A stretch of DNA of 6,010 nucleotides from Flavobacteriales bacterium UBA2798. GTDB taxonomy: Bacteria > Bacteroidota > Bacteroidia > Flavobacteriales_D > UBA2798. Position numbers and translations under genes: made by a program. The stretch covers positions 63,412 to 69,421 of the forward strand of contig DEHO01000025.1 of assembly GCA_002351955.1 (NCBI GenBank), in the 5' to 3' direction. Shown piece after piece: positions 1 to 6,010 of the stretch; the first letter of the stretch is position 1, and each line of letters opens with the position of its first letter. The notes under the pieces were generated by a model. That model saw only the letters and a list, made by a program, of their open reading frames with translations, did not search any database and was not told the origin of the DNA.

Positions 1-297
1 GGGGGATACGAAAAATCAGGGACGTCAGGCCCTGAATTTTTTTCTTCGACTTCGGGCAAGAAAAGAGCTTTAATCTTGACGATAATCAATCCCGCAATCG
101 CACTAGAACCGGGGGATACGAAAAATGAAGGAAGTCAGACCCTGTATTTCTCTTCGACTTCGGGCAAGAAAAGAGCTTTAATCCTGACGATAACCAATCC
201 CGCAATCGCACTAGAACCGGGGGATACGAAAAATCAGGGACGTCAGGCCCAGTATTTTTCTTCGACTTCGGACTAGGAATGAGCTTTAATCTTGACG
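1..297. repeat. Tandem array of a 108-110 bp repeat, about 2.7 copies, cut by window edge
   Basis: Each unit begins with GGGGGATACGAAAAAT, at positions 1, 111 and 219. Unit 1 is 110 bp (1-110) and unit 2 is 108 bp (111-218). By eye they differ at roughly seven or eight bases plus a 2-nt length change in a T-rich stretch, so they are above 90% identical. Unit 3 starts at 219, matches well to about 270, then diverges, and recognisable similarity ends near 297. Shared blocks include CTTCGACTTCGGGCAAGAAAAGA (in parts), GAGCTTTAATC and CCCGCAATCGCACTAGAACC. There are no spacers between units, so this is a direct tandem repeat. Units 2 and 3 keep a multiple of three, but unit 1 is 2 nt longer, which changes the frame, so coding is unlikely. 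The array may continue to the left of the window. I do not recognise the family. Confidence 0.9.
11..43. terminator. Terminator-like hairpin inside repeat unit 1
   Basis: TCAGGG (16-21) pairs perfectly with CCCTGA (30-35) around an 8-nt loop. The stem has A5 on its left and, after one A, a run of seven T on its right. This is the shape of an intrinsic, possibly bidirectional, terminator. The matching positions in units 2 and 3 have lost pairing (TGAAGG with CCCTGT, and TCAGGG with CCCAGT), so only this copy folds well. It could end a gene lying left of the window, or be a by-product of the repeat. The 6-bp stem is short. Confidence 0.35.
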
Positions 298-443
298 CTG
301 AAAATCCACCCACGGCGGAAGGTCACGGATACCATTGGTAATGGCGGACTTTTTCATTTTCACAAATTATGAATTCATTTGAGTTCAAAATCGGGTACTG
401 TGCTTATGGCCTATACCCCCCAAATCCTTATCTTTGAGCACAC
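298..443. other. Intergenic spacer between repeat array and first operon
   Basis: I see no supported gene here. It holds a short hairpin, CCATT (332-336) with AATGG (340-344), followed by a T5 run at 350-354, too small to call a terminator with confidence. At its right end it holds the putative promoter box of the downstream operon. It carries stops on both strands, and no ribosome binding site is evident before the ATG at 444. Confidence 0.6.
429..436 (+). promoter_or_regulatory. Bacteroidota -7 promoter box (TAnnTTTG) of the BatA operon
   Basis: TATCTTTG matches the Bacteroidota housekeeping -7 consensus TAnnTTTG exactly. It lies 7 nt before the ATG at 444. In that promoter class transcription starts a few bases after the box, so the transcript would begin at about 440-444, nearly leaderless. 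No good -33 element (TTTG/TTG) is seen at the expected distance; the region around 402-410 is a poor match. The call rests on one 8-bp box in the right place. Confidence 0.5.
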
Positions 444-2498
444 ATGAGTTTTGTATACCCGGAATTCCTATATGCCTTAACGGCCCTGGCAATACCTATC
501 ATCATTCATTTATTCAATTTCCGGAGGTACAAAAAAGTCTATTTTTCCAATGTCCGCTTTTTAAAGGAGGTTAACGAACAAACACGGAGCCGCTCGCGAC
601 TTAAGCATATTCTAGTGCTCATTGCCCGCCTGCTGGCTATAGCTTTCCTGGTCTTTGCTTTTACCCAGCCCTTTATTCCGGGTAGCGCAAGCGATGCAGC
701 CCGTGGCGATAGGATTATTTCGGTTTATATTGATAATTCCTTTTCCATGGAGGTGGAAGGGAGTGGCGGAATGCTACTGGAGACAGGTAAGCGTAAGGCG
801 ATTGAAATCGCATCGCAATACAATGCAACCGACCGTTTTCAGTTGGTTACTAACGACCTTGAAGGGCACCAGCAACGTTTGTTGAGTCGCGAGGAATTTA
901 TTGAAACGGTGCAGGATGTAAAACTTTCGCCGGCTTCACGACTGCTTTCTGAGATCATGCTCCGACAGCTCGACCTTGTGAATACAGAGCCCGATGTCAC
1001 CCGACGTTTGGTCTGGATTTCCGATTTTCAGAAAAGTACATCCGATCTTAATGCACTCGCAGGAAGGACAAGTCCCCGGGTGGTTTTGGTTCCTCTCAAA
1101 GCACAACGGCGATCCAATTTGTTCATCGATACGGTTTGGTTCGAAAGTCCGGTCCGGCAGTTGAATACTTCCGAAAAATTAATGGTCCGCATCCGGAATT
1201 CCGGCGATATTCCGGTTGAAAATGTATCGCTGCGATTATCGGTCAACGGCACCCAAAAGGCCATTTCATCCTTTGCTGTAGATGCCGGATCGTTTTGTGA
1301 TTCTGCACTTACCTATACCAATACCGGAGTTGGGGTGCAACTGGCAAAAGTAAGTATTGGAGATGCCCAGGTGGCGTTTGATGATGACTGGTTTTTTTCC
1401 TATTCGGTGGAAGAACGCGTAAATATTCTTTCGCTTACAGGAGACAATCCTGCCGATACAAGTGCAGCGGTTTCCCGACTGTTTCGTAACGATCCCTTTT
1501 TTAAACTGGAATCGCGGAAAGTATCGCAGGTAGATTTTTCGAGTTTTCCTTCGCGCCATTTGATCATTTTGAATGAAGTTCCCGTTTTAAGCAGCGGACT
1601 AACCGATGAGGTCGTTCGTTTTGTGAATGCTGGAGGTAATGTGCTTTTGTTTCCTTCTATCCGTTCGGAACTTAGTTCACTTAATAATTTTTTGGTACAA
1701 TGCGGTGCTGCAGGATTTACCGGAAAGGATACCAGTGCGATACGACCTGCACCAATTGATGTGCGCACTCCGTTTTTTTCCCGCATGTTTGAACGCGAGC
1801 CGCGCGAAATAGATCTTCCTCAATTCCGCTTTCGTTACATTAGCGAAACACGATCGATGCCGGGCAAGGAACAACTATGGAAAATGAGAAACGGTGATGA
1901 ATTTTTATCCCGTTATTCCAAAGGGAAAGGCTTTATCTATGTGAGCACGGTTCCGCTTTCAGAAAAGGCCGGTAATTTTTCGAAGCACGCTTTGTTTGTC
2001 CCAGTGGTTTTGCGCATTGCGGAATGGAGTCAGGGTTCGGGTATCAATATGCAATTAATCGGAAGAGATTTGCCCATTGAGATAAGAAGTACTTTGCCCG
2101 GAGGGGATGCAACGTTTCAACTGGAAAATGAAGCAGGCGATTTTTCAGTCATTCCCGAAATGCGTAATACCGGTGGTGGAGTGTCGCTGTATGTGCACGG
2201 ACAGATCCGTGAAGCGGGGAATTACAAAGTGAAAAAGGGAAATGATCTGATTGCAGGAATTGGATTTAACTACGACAGAAAAGAGTCGGACCTGGCTTGT
2301 TACGAAACTGAGGAGATCAGTAAAATTCTGGAATCCGGCGGTATGAGTGATTTCACTTTGTTCGATAAGGTGGAAGAAGGAAAAGGAATTACATTGGAAG
2401 CACTGGATGATACCCGCGAATACTGGAGGTTATGTATTCTATTGGCATTACTCTTTCTATTGGCAGAAGTACTACTTATACGATTAATGAAACAATAA
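444..2498 (+). CDS. BatA-type membrane protein with vWA-like domain
   Basis: A 684-aa membrane-anchored protein. The N-terminus is the typical BatA anchor: a first hydrophobic segment at about residues 8-25 (including PIIIHLFNFRR), a basic stretch with FSNVRFL, then a second segment at about 55-76. A vWA-like domain follows (about 88-219), with the MIDAS start D97-N-S99-F-S101 and a later WISDF with D194. The region at about 240-312 looks like an Ig/CARDB-like beta domain. Residues 325-520 resemble a glutamine-amidotransferase-like fold (LIILNEVP, FVNAGGNVLLFPS). A last membrane helix lies at about 660-681 before a basic tail. Large central parts should be periplasmic. Bat (Bacteroides aerotolerance) proteins are linked to MoxR ATPases, but no MoxR or other Bat gene is in the window. 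The exact role is unknown. The ATG at 444 fits because family members begin this way (MSFVYPEFLYAL). Probably first gene of an operon with the next gene, 10 bp on. Confidence 0.88.
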   Translation: MSFVYPEFLYALTALAIPIIIHLFNFRRYKKVYFSNVRFLKEVNEQTRSRSRLKHILVLIARLLAIAFLVFAFTQPFIPGSASDAARGDRIISVYIDNSFSMEVEGSGGMLLETGKRKAIEIASQYNATDRFQLVTNDLEGHQQRLLSREEFIETVQDVKLSPASRLLSEIMLRQLDLVNTEPDVTRRLVWISDFQKSTSDLNALAGRTSPRVVLVPLKAQRRSNLFIDTVWFESPVRQLNTSEKLMVRIRNSGDIPVENVSLRLSVNGTQKAISSFAVDAGSFCDSALTYTNTGVGVQLAKVSIGDAQVAFDDDWFFSYSVEERVNILSLTGDNPADTSAAVSRLFRNDPFFKLESRKVSQVDFSSFPSRHLIILNEVPVLSSGLTDEVVRFVNAGGNVLLFPSIRSELSSLNNFLVQCGAAGFTGKDTSAIRPAPIDVRTPFFSRMFEREPREIDLPQFRFRYISETRSMPGKEQLWKMRNGDEFLSRYSKGKGFIYVSTVPLSEKAGNFSKHALFVPVVLRIAEWSQGSGINMQLIGRDLPIEIRSTLPGGDATFQLENEAGDFSVIPEMRNTGGGVSLYVHGQIREAGNYKVKKGNDLIAGIGFNYDRKESDLACYETEEISKILESGGMSDFTLFDKVEEGKGITLEALDDTREYWRLCILLALLFLLAEVLLIRLMKQ

Positions 2499-2508
2499 GC
2501 GATAAACC

Positions 2509-3771
2509 ATGAAGACACTTTTTCGCAATGCAACGGTTAGCGACAAGAACAGTTCGTTCAACGGGAAAAAAGTTGATATTCTGATTGCCTCCGGAAAAAT
2601 TGAAAAAATTGCATCCTCGCTGACCGAAAAGGCGGATGAGGAAATTGATCTGAAAGGTGCTTTTGTTTCTCCCGGATTTCTCGATTTACAGGCTTCGTAT
2701 TGCGATCCCGGATTAGAACACAAGGAAACGCTTCAAACCGGTGCTGCGGCTGCGGTAAAAGGCGGATTTACCCATGTTCTGGTTATGCCGGATAGTCAGC
2801 CGGTGATGTCGGGTAAAACCATTGTGGATTACATCAGCAATCACTCTAAGTCTTTACCCGTAAACATGATTCCATGCGGATCGGTTTCGCAAAAATTCGA
2901 TGGCGAAAATCTCGCTGAGATGTACGACATGTGGCAATCGGGCGCAAGAGCGTTTTTTGATGTGAATCATTATGTGCGCGCAGGATTGATGTCGCGGGCA
3001 TTGCTGTACGCGAAAAATTTCGGCGGAAAAGTATTCAGTCTGCCCTTTGATCCTTCTCTTGCACCGGGTGGATTGATGCATGAAGGTGTGGTAAGCACTT
3101 CACTCGGACTAAAAGGAATTCCTGAACTCGCAGAAGAAATTGTTGTGCAGCGTGATCTGCATCTTGCAGCCTACCACAATGCGCCTGTACACTTTGCTGG
3201 AATCTCGGCACCACGATCATTCGAATACATCAGTGAGGCCATCAAAAAGGGCACAGAAGTAACATCTCACCTGCCAGCCTTTTTGCTTTTCTTTACCGAT
3301 GAGGATCTTGTAGGTTTTGATACCCATTTAAAAGTCATTCCGCCATTGCGATCTGCCAGGGTAAAAGATGCCCTGATTGATGCTGTTGTAAAAGGGAAAT
3401 GTGATGCAATTGCTTCGCACCATACTCCACAGGATACAGAAAGTAAGTCGGTGGAATTCGATCATGCCGAGTTTGGAATGATTGCACAGGAAACTGCTTT
3501 TTCTGCTGCATTTACAGTTTTGGAACCTAAGATGAAAGTAGAAGAAATAACTGCGCTCTTCAGTCACGGACCACGTCGTGTTTTAGGTTTGCCTGAAATA
3601 AAGATCGAAGCAGGATACAATGCCGACCTGAGTATCTTCTCAACAATTGAAGAATGGGTTTATGCTAAATCGGATACCCGATCATTATCGGCTAATACGC
3701 CGTTTGAAGGTAAAAAACTCAAGGGTAAAATTATCGGTACGTTTACCAAAGGATCGTACAATAAAGCCTGA
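2509..3771 (+). CDS. Dihydroorotase-family protein (PyrC-like), metal site degenerate
   Basis: A 420-aa cytoplasmic amidohydrolase-superfamily protein, clearly homologous to class I dihydroorotase along its whole length: a small N-terminal beta part, SPGFLDL (54-60), GGFTHVLVMPDSQPV (85-99), GARAFFD (145-151), IPPLRSARVKDAL (277-289), FGMIAQETAF (322-331), HGPRRVLGL (353-361), and the closing beta part with NADLSIF (371-377). Normal dihydroorotase ring-closes carbamoyl-aspartate in UMP synthesis. Here the key residues are missing. The HxH-x-R motif reads Q61-A-S63-Y-C65, the metal His near 178 is Leu, the His at 231 is Gly, the substrate Asn of NPPLR is Ile277, and the catalytic Asp of DHAPH is His304 (SHHTPQ). 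Asp151 and Arg281 remain. By family knowledge it is therefore probably inactive, like PyrC' of Pseudomonas, which serves as a structural partner of aspartate transcarbamoylase. No pyrB is seen here, so that role is inference. Many pipelines would call it simply dihydroorotase. It starts 10 bp after the BatA-type gene with no promoter seen. Confidence 0.88.
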   Translation: MKTLFRNATVSDKNSSFNGKKVDILIASGKIEKIASSLTEKADEEIDLKGAFVSPGFLDLQASYCDPGLEHKETLQTGAAAAVKGGFTHVLVMPDSQPVMSGKTIVDYISNHSKSLPVNMIPCGSVSQKFDGENLAEMYDMWQSGARAFFDVNHYVRAGLMSRALLYAKNFGGKVFSLPFDPSLAPGGLMHEGVVSTSLGLKGIPELAEEIVVQRDLHLAAYHNAPVHFAGISAPRSFEYISEAIKKGTEVTSHLPAFLLFFTDEDLVGFDTHLKVIPPLRSARVKDALIDAVVKGKCDAIASHHTPQDTESKSVEFDHAEFGMIAQETAFSAAFTVLEPKMKVEEITALFSHGPRRVLGLPEIKIEAGYNADLSIFSTIEEWVYAKSDTRSLSANTPFEGKKLKGKIIGTFTKGSYNKA

Positions 3772-3776
3772 TATTT

Positions 3777-4853
3777 TTAGTGCGTCACGGTAATTTTTCC
3801 TGTGCGAAATTCTTTACCACTCTGCATGCGCACAATATAATTTCCTGCTGGATAGGTATGCACATTAACATAAGAAACATCCGTTCCTGAAGTGAAATTC
3901 TGAGTATGAATTTTCTTTCCGTTCATGTCATAAAGCTCAATCCACCCTCCTTCGCGCGAATGTTCTACCAATAAAATATCGCTCACAGGATTGGGATAGG
4001 CAACAATTGGGAGTACCCTGTTTTCTTCAACCGATAAATTGGCAATCGTATCAAGGTAACGGATCGTAGTGATAACACCGAATGACGTGTTGATCTGCAA
4101 TACCGGAACATGTTTTCCGTTTGCCAGCCAATGGTATTGGGTTTCGGTTGGACGATTAACGCCAAAATTTAGAGGGAATCCTCCAACATCCATACTCAGA
4201 GAATCGCGGATATCGATGGTCATTTTTACACGGATACAATCGAATGTTCCCAAAGGTGTGGTAATAGAACCCCAACCGTCAACAGTTGCATTCGACATCG
4301 TTTTTTGCTGACGATAATAGAGGATAGTTGGGATATTTACAAGACTTACGGAATAGGAACCGTATACCGGAGTTCCATCTGTTAAGGGGAATTTGTAAAT
4401 GGTATCGACAGGCTGATTGCGGACCGAATTTGGAAAACCATTGATGCGCGCTCCGTAACCTACGTTTTTGTATTTGTTGTTGGAGGTACTGAAAAAATCA
4501 AAAACATTTGTAATGGTTAGAAAACCAAAAAGATCAAGGTCTTGCCCTCTACGTGCGAATTGTGCTACGTGTGCGGGGTAAACGAAGTTATTGTTGAAGA
4601 AAAATTGATAGGCCGTTGGAGTGTCCTGAACTTCAAAAGTTGTATCCAAAAGTTGAGATACACGGGTAAGGAAGGAAAAATCCCAAATATGATTGGAACC
4701 TGTTTGTGTTACATCAATACTCCATTGGTCGATGGTAGTTGAAATAGGGTACACCTCATTCGCAACCGGCATATCTGCAGAGGTAATAGAAATCTGTGCA
4801 TTTGCATTTGTTGCAACTAAAAGCGCAGAAAAGAAGAAATAGCGACGGAACAT
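3777..4853 (-). CDS. Secreted protein with type IX secretion (Por) C-terminal sorting domain
   Basis: A 358-aa protein. It begins MFRRYFFFSALLVATNANAQ, a Sec signal peptide with likely cleavage after ANA (residue 19). The frame stays open upstream to a TTG at 4877, but the ATG at 4853 gives the well-formed signal peptide and is preferred. The middle (about 20-270) is a beta-rich region of unknown function with ISITSADMPVANEVYP near the start, HIWDFSFL (55-62), and GWGSITTPLGTFDCIRVKM (193-211), features common in secreted Bacteroidota proteins. The end (about 281-358) is a type A sorting domain: AYPNPVSDILLV, IELYDMNGKKI, and YPAGNYIVRMQSG leading to KITVTH. Such domains send proteins across the outer membrane through the type IX system and are usually cut off on arrival at the cell surface. 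No enzyme motif is visible. It is convergent with the dihydroorotase-like gene, 5 bp between stops, and downstream of ispH on the same strand. Confidence 0.9.
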   Translation of the reverse strand: MFRRYFFFSALLVATNANAQISITSADMPVANEVYPISTTIDQWSIDVTQTGSNHIWDFSFLTRVSQLLDTTFEVQDTPTAYQFFFNNNFVYPAHVAQFARRGQDLDLFGFLTITNVFDFFSTSNNKYKNVGYGARINGFPNSVRNQPVDTIYKFPLTDGTPVYGSYSVSLVNIPTILYYRQQKTMSNATVDGWGSITTPLGTFDCIRVKMTIDIRDSLSMDVGGFPLNFGVNRPTETQYHWLANGKHVPVLQINTSFGVITTIRYLDTIANLSVEENRVLPIVAYPNPVSDILLVEHSREGGWIELYDMNGKKIHTQNFTSGTDVSYVNVHTYPAGNYIVRMQSGKEFRTGKITVTH

Positions 4854-4873
4854 AATCAGGGTTTTTAGCCCGG

Positions 4874-4881
4874 CCAAGATA
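4874..4881 (-). promoter_or_regulatory. Possible -7 promoter box for the secreted-protein gene
   Basis: On the minus strand this reads TATCTTGG, one mismatch from TAnnTTTG. It lies 20 nt upstream of the ATG at 4853, giving a predicted leader of roughly 15 nt. A weak -33-like CTGG lies 19 nt upstream but overlaps the putative ispH terminator. It supports separate transcription of this gene and also favours the ATG at 4853, because the TTG at 4877 falls inside the box. Confidence 0.35.
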
Positions 4882-4895
4882 CAAAATTGGCAATC

Positions 4896-4916
4896 AAAAA
4901 CCAGACGGCTTCCTGG
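4896..4916 (-). terminator. Putative intrinsic terminator of ispH
   Basis: On the minus strand CCAGG and TCTGG pair (five pairs, one of them G-T) around a 6-nt loop and are followed by TTTTT. The hairpin begins 6 nt after the ispH stop codon, where a terminator is expected. The stem is short, so it may be weak or allow read-through into the next gene. Confidence 0.4.
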
Positions 4917-4922
4917 GAGGAA

Positions 4923-6010
4923 TCATTTACTTAGATCGGTCAGTACTTCCTCGATGCTCCGTTCAGCATTAAGTAGCATCAGTACTTTTTGTAAGACCCT
5001 GTCAACCACCGCATCCGGACAAGAAGCACCGCTGGTTACAATTATGTTCAAGGGTTGCTTTTGTGGCAGGAAATGATCCGCCTGTTTGATTTCGTGGTGG
5101 TGAATATCGAAATAGGAGATGCTGCCATTTTCTCTGATTTCTTTTTCGCCGGTGATAAAGTAGGTGCTGAATTTTTGCTCCAGTAATTCAACCAAATGTG
5201 TGGTATTGGAACTGTTGTAACCGCCAATAACCAAAGCAAGATCTGCCACTTGATCCATCATTGCTAGAGTAGCTTGTTGATTGTCATTGGTAGCGTAACA
5301 AAGTGTATCACGGGTATCCGCAAAATGATCACGGGAATTGTCGACCGGATATTTTTCCGCCATCACTTTTTTAAAGTAATCCGCAATTTCCTGAGTCTCT
5401 GTTGCAAGCATGGTAGTTTGGTTGATCACTCCAACTCTTTGCAGATCAGTAGCAGGGTCAAATCCTTGCGAACAACGATCACCAAAATAAGTGCTGAATG
5501 AACTTAAATCCATTTTGCCAAGCACAATATCCCCAAGAATCTGTGCTTCTTTCATATCCTTTATTACGATAGAAGGAGCATTCTTTTTACTGTGTGAAAA
5601 GGTGGCTCTTGTTTCTTCATGCGTTTGTTTTCCGTGAATGATAATCGTGTAGGATTCGCTTCCCAGCTTTTCTGCGCGGTTCCAGACCTTTTCTACAAAG
5701 GGGCAGGTGGTGTTGTATTTCTGTGTTTCGATTCCTTTTTCCTGAAGCAGTTGCTCAATCTCCAGCGTAGTTCCGAATGCTGGAATAATTACAATATCAT
5801 CTTTGTTGATTTCATCCCAGGAAAGAAAATGTTTGCCATGCGTATCCATAATGAAACGGATGCCATTTCGCTCCAGATCGGCATTTACTTCCGGATTATG
5901 AATCATCTGACTCAGCAGAAAAATACGTTTACCCGGATTCTCCTCAATGGCACGGTAAGAGATTTCGATGGCATTTTCAACACCGTAACAGAACCCGAAA
6001 TGCCGGGCAA
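4923..6010 (-). CDS. 4-hydroxy-3-methylbut-2-enyl diphosphate reductase (IspH/LytB), 5' end outside window
   Basis: IspH reduces HMBPP to IPP and DMAPP, the last step of the MEP isoprenoid pathway, with a [4Fe-4S] cluster, in the cytoplasm. The frame is open to the window edge: 361 residues are visible and the start is missing. The Met at 5906 is internal, because the codons before it encode HFGFCYGVENAIEI with the first cluster Cys. In fragment numbering the three cluster cysteines are C7 (GFCYG), C102 (TTCPFVEKVW) and C237 (DTLCYA). Substrate residues include the His of IHNP (37), the HEET segment (130-133), NQTT (196-199), GGYNSSNTTHL (262-272) and TSGASCPD (325-332). Compared with E. coli IspH (about 316 aa) it carries extra sequence between HEET and NQTT, including GFDPATDLQRVGV (182-194), and reads IHNPEVN and VWNRAEK. 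These are marks of the longer cyanobacterial/plant type, about 400 aa, so roughly 40 residues are probably missing. All expected catalytic residues in view are present. Confidence 0.95.
   Translation of the reverse strand, partial: ARHFGFCYGVENAIEISYRAIEENPGKRIFLLSQMIHNPEVNADLERNGIRFIMDTHGKHFLSWDEINKDDIVIIPAFGTTLEIEQLLQEKGIETQKYNTTCPFVEKVWNRAEKLGSESYTIIIHGKQTHEETRATFSHSKKNAPSIVIKDMKEAQILGDIVLGKMDLSSFSTYFGDRCSQGFDPATDLQRVGVINQTTMLATETQEIADYFKKVMAEKYPVDNSRDHFADTRDTLCYATNDNQQATLAMMDQVADLALVIGGYNSSNTTHLVELLEQKFSTYFITGEKEIRENGSISYFDIHHHEIKQADHFLPQKQPLNIIVTSGASCPDAVVDRVLQKVLMLLNAERSIEEVLTDLSK

Noticed and set aside
91..120. tRNA T-arm-like CCCCCGGTTCTAG on the minus strand of the repeat
   Set aside because: There is no matching acceptor stem, D arm or anticodon arm. 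The resemblance is limited to a few bases.
76..276. Small plus-strand reading frame across the tandem repeat
   Set aside because: It starts at TTG, is built only of the repeat, and the 2-nt longer unit 1 would put the same sequence in another frame. The opposite strand is equally open, so the openness reflects repeat composition.
1..297. CRISPR array
   Set aside because: The repeat is over 100 bp and contiguous with no unique spacers, and no cas gene is nearby.
86..313. Minus-strand reading frame across the tandem repeat, with a repeated SYPPVLVRLRD stretch
   Set aside because: It has a GTG start and no ribosome binding site or recognisable domain. It mirrors the plus-strand frame and suffers the same unit-length change, so it is not supported as a gene.
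332..354. Short hairpin CCATT/AATGG followed by a T5 run
   Set aside because: A 5-bp AT-rich stem with a 3-nt loop, separated from the T-run by 5 nt, is too weak to call a terminator.
3782..3803. Imperfect hairpin CACGG...CCTGTG near the convergent stops
   Set aside because: It has a bulge, a short stem and lies inside the coding region without a clean T-run, so it is not supported as a terminator.
4854..4877. Longer start (TTG at 4877) for the secreted-protein gene
   Set aside because: It adds eight residues before an already complete signal peptide, uses a rare start codon and overlaps the putative promoter box. The ATG at 4853 is better.
4923..5906. ispH starting at the Met at 5906
   Set aside because: The frame continues to the window edge and encodes GFCYGVENAI, which contains the conserved first iron-sulfur cysteine. 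This Met is therefore internal and the gene is cut by the window.

Overview
The window looks like chromosomal DNA of a member of the Bacteroidota. Four things point there: a secreted protein with a C-terminal type IX secretion (Por) sorting domain, a BatA-type membrane protein, a Bacteroidota-style -7 promoter box (TAnnTTTG) directly before the first gene, and no clear Shine-Dalgarno sequences before the starts. The family and genus cannot be told from the sequence.

Layout. Positions 1-443 carry no convincing gene. They hold a tandem array of about 2.7 copies of a 108-110 bp unit, cut by the left window edge, then a spacer ending in the promoter of the first operon. Positions 444-3771 (+) form a probable two-gene operon with 10 bp between genes: a 684-aa BatA/vWA-type membrane protein, then a 420-aa dihydroorotase-family protein. 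Positions 3777-4853 (-) encode a 358-aa secreted protein with a type IX sorting domain, convergent with the operon and only 5 bp from it stop to stop. Positions 4923-6010 (-) hold the 3' part of ispH, the last enzyme of the MEP isoprenoid pathway. Its start lies beyond the right edge.

How the genes relate. No shared pathway is visible across the window. The first two genes are probably co-transcribed. The second has lost nearly all metal ligands of dihydroorotase, so it is more likely a non-catalytic homologue (compare PyrC' of Pseudomonas) than a working pyrimidine enzyme. IspH is of the long form typical of cyanobacteria and plants, not the roughly 300-aa E. coli form. A small hairpin with a T-run after ispH and a promoter-like box before the secreted-protein gene suggest these two are transcribed separately although on the same strand.

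I see no complete mobile element, CRISPR array, RNA gene or defence system. The most notable points are the degenerate dihydroorotase paired with BatA, the plant/cyanobacterial-type IspH, the uncharacterised tandem repeat, and a nearly leaderless promoter.
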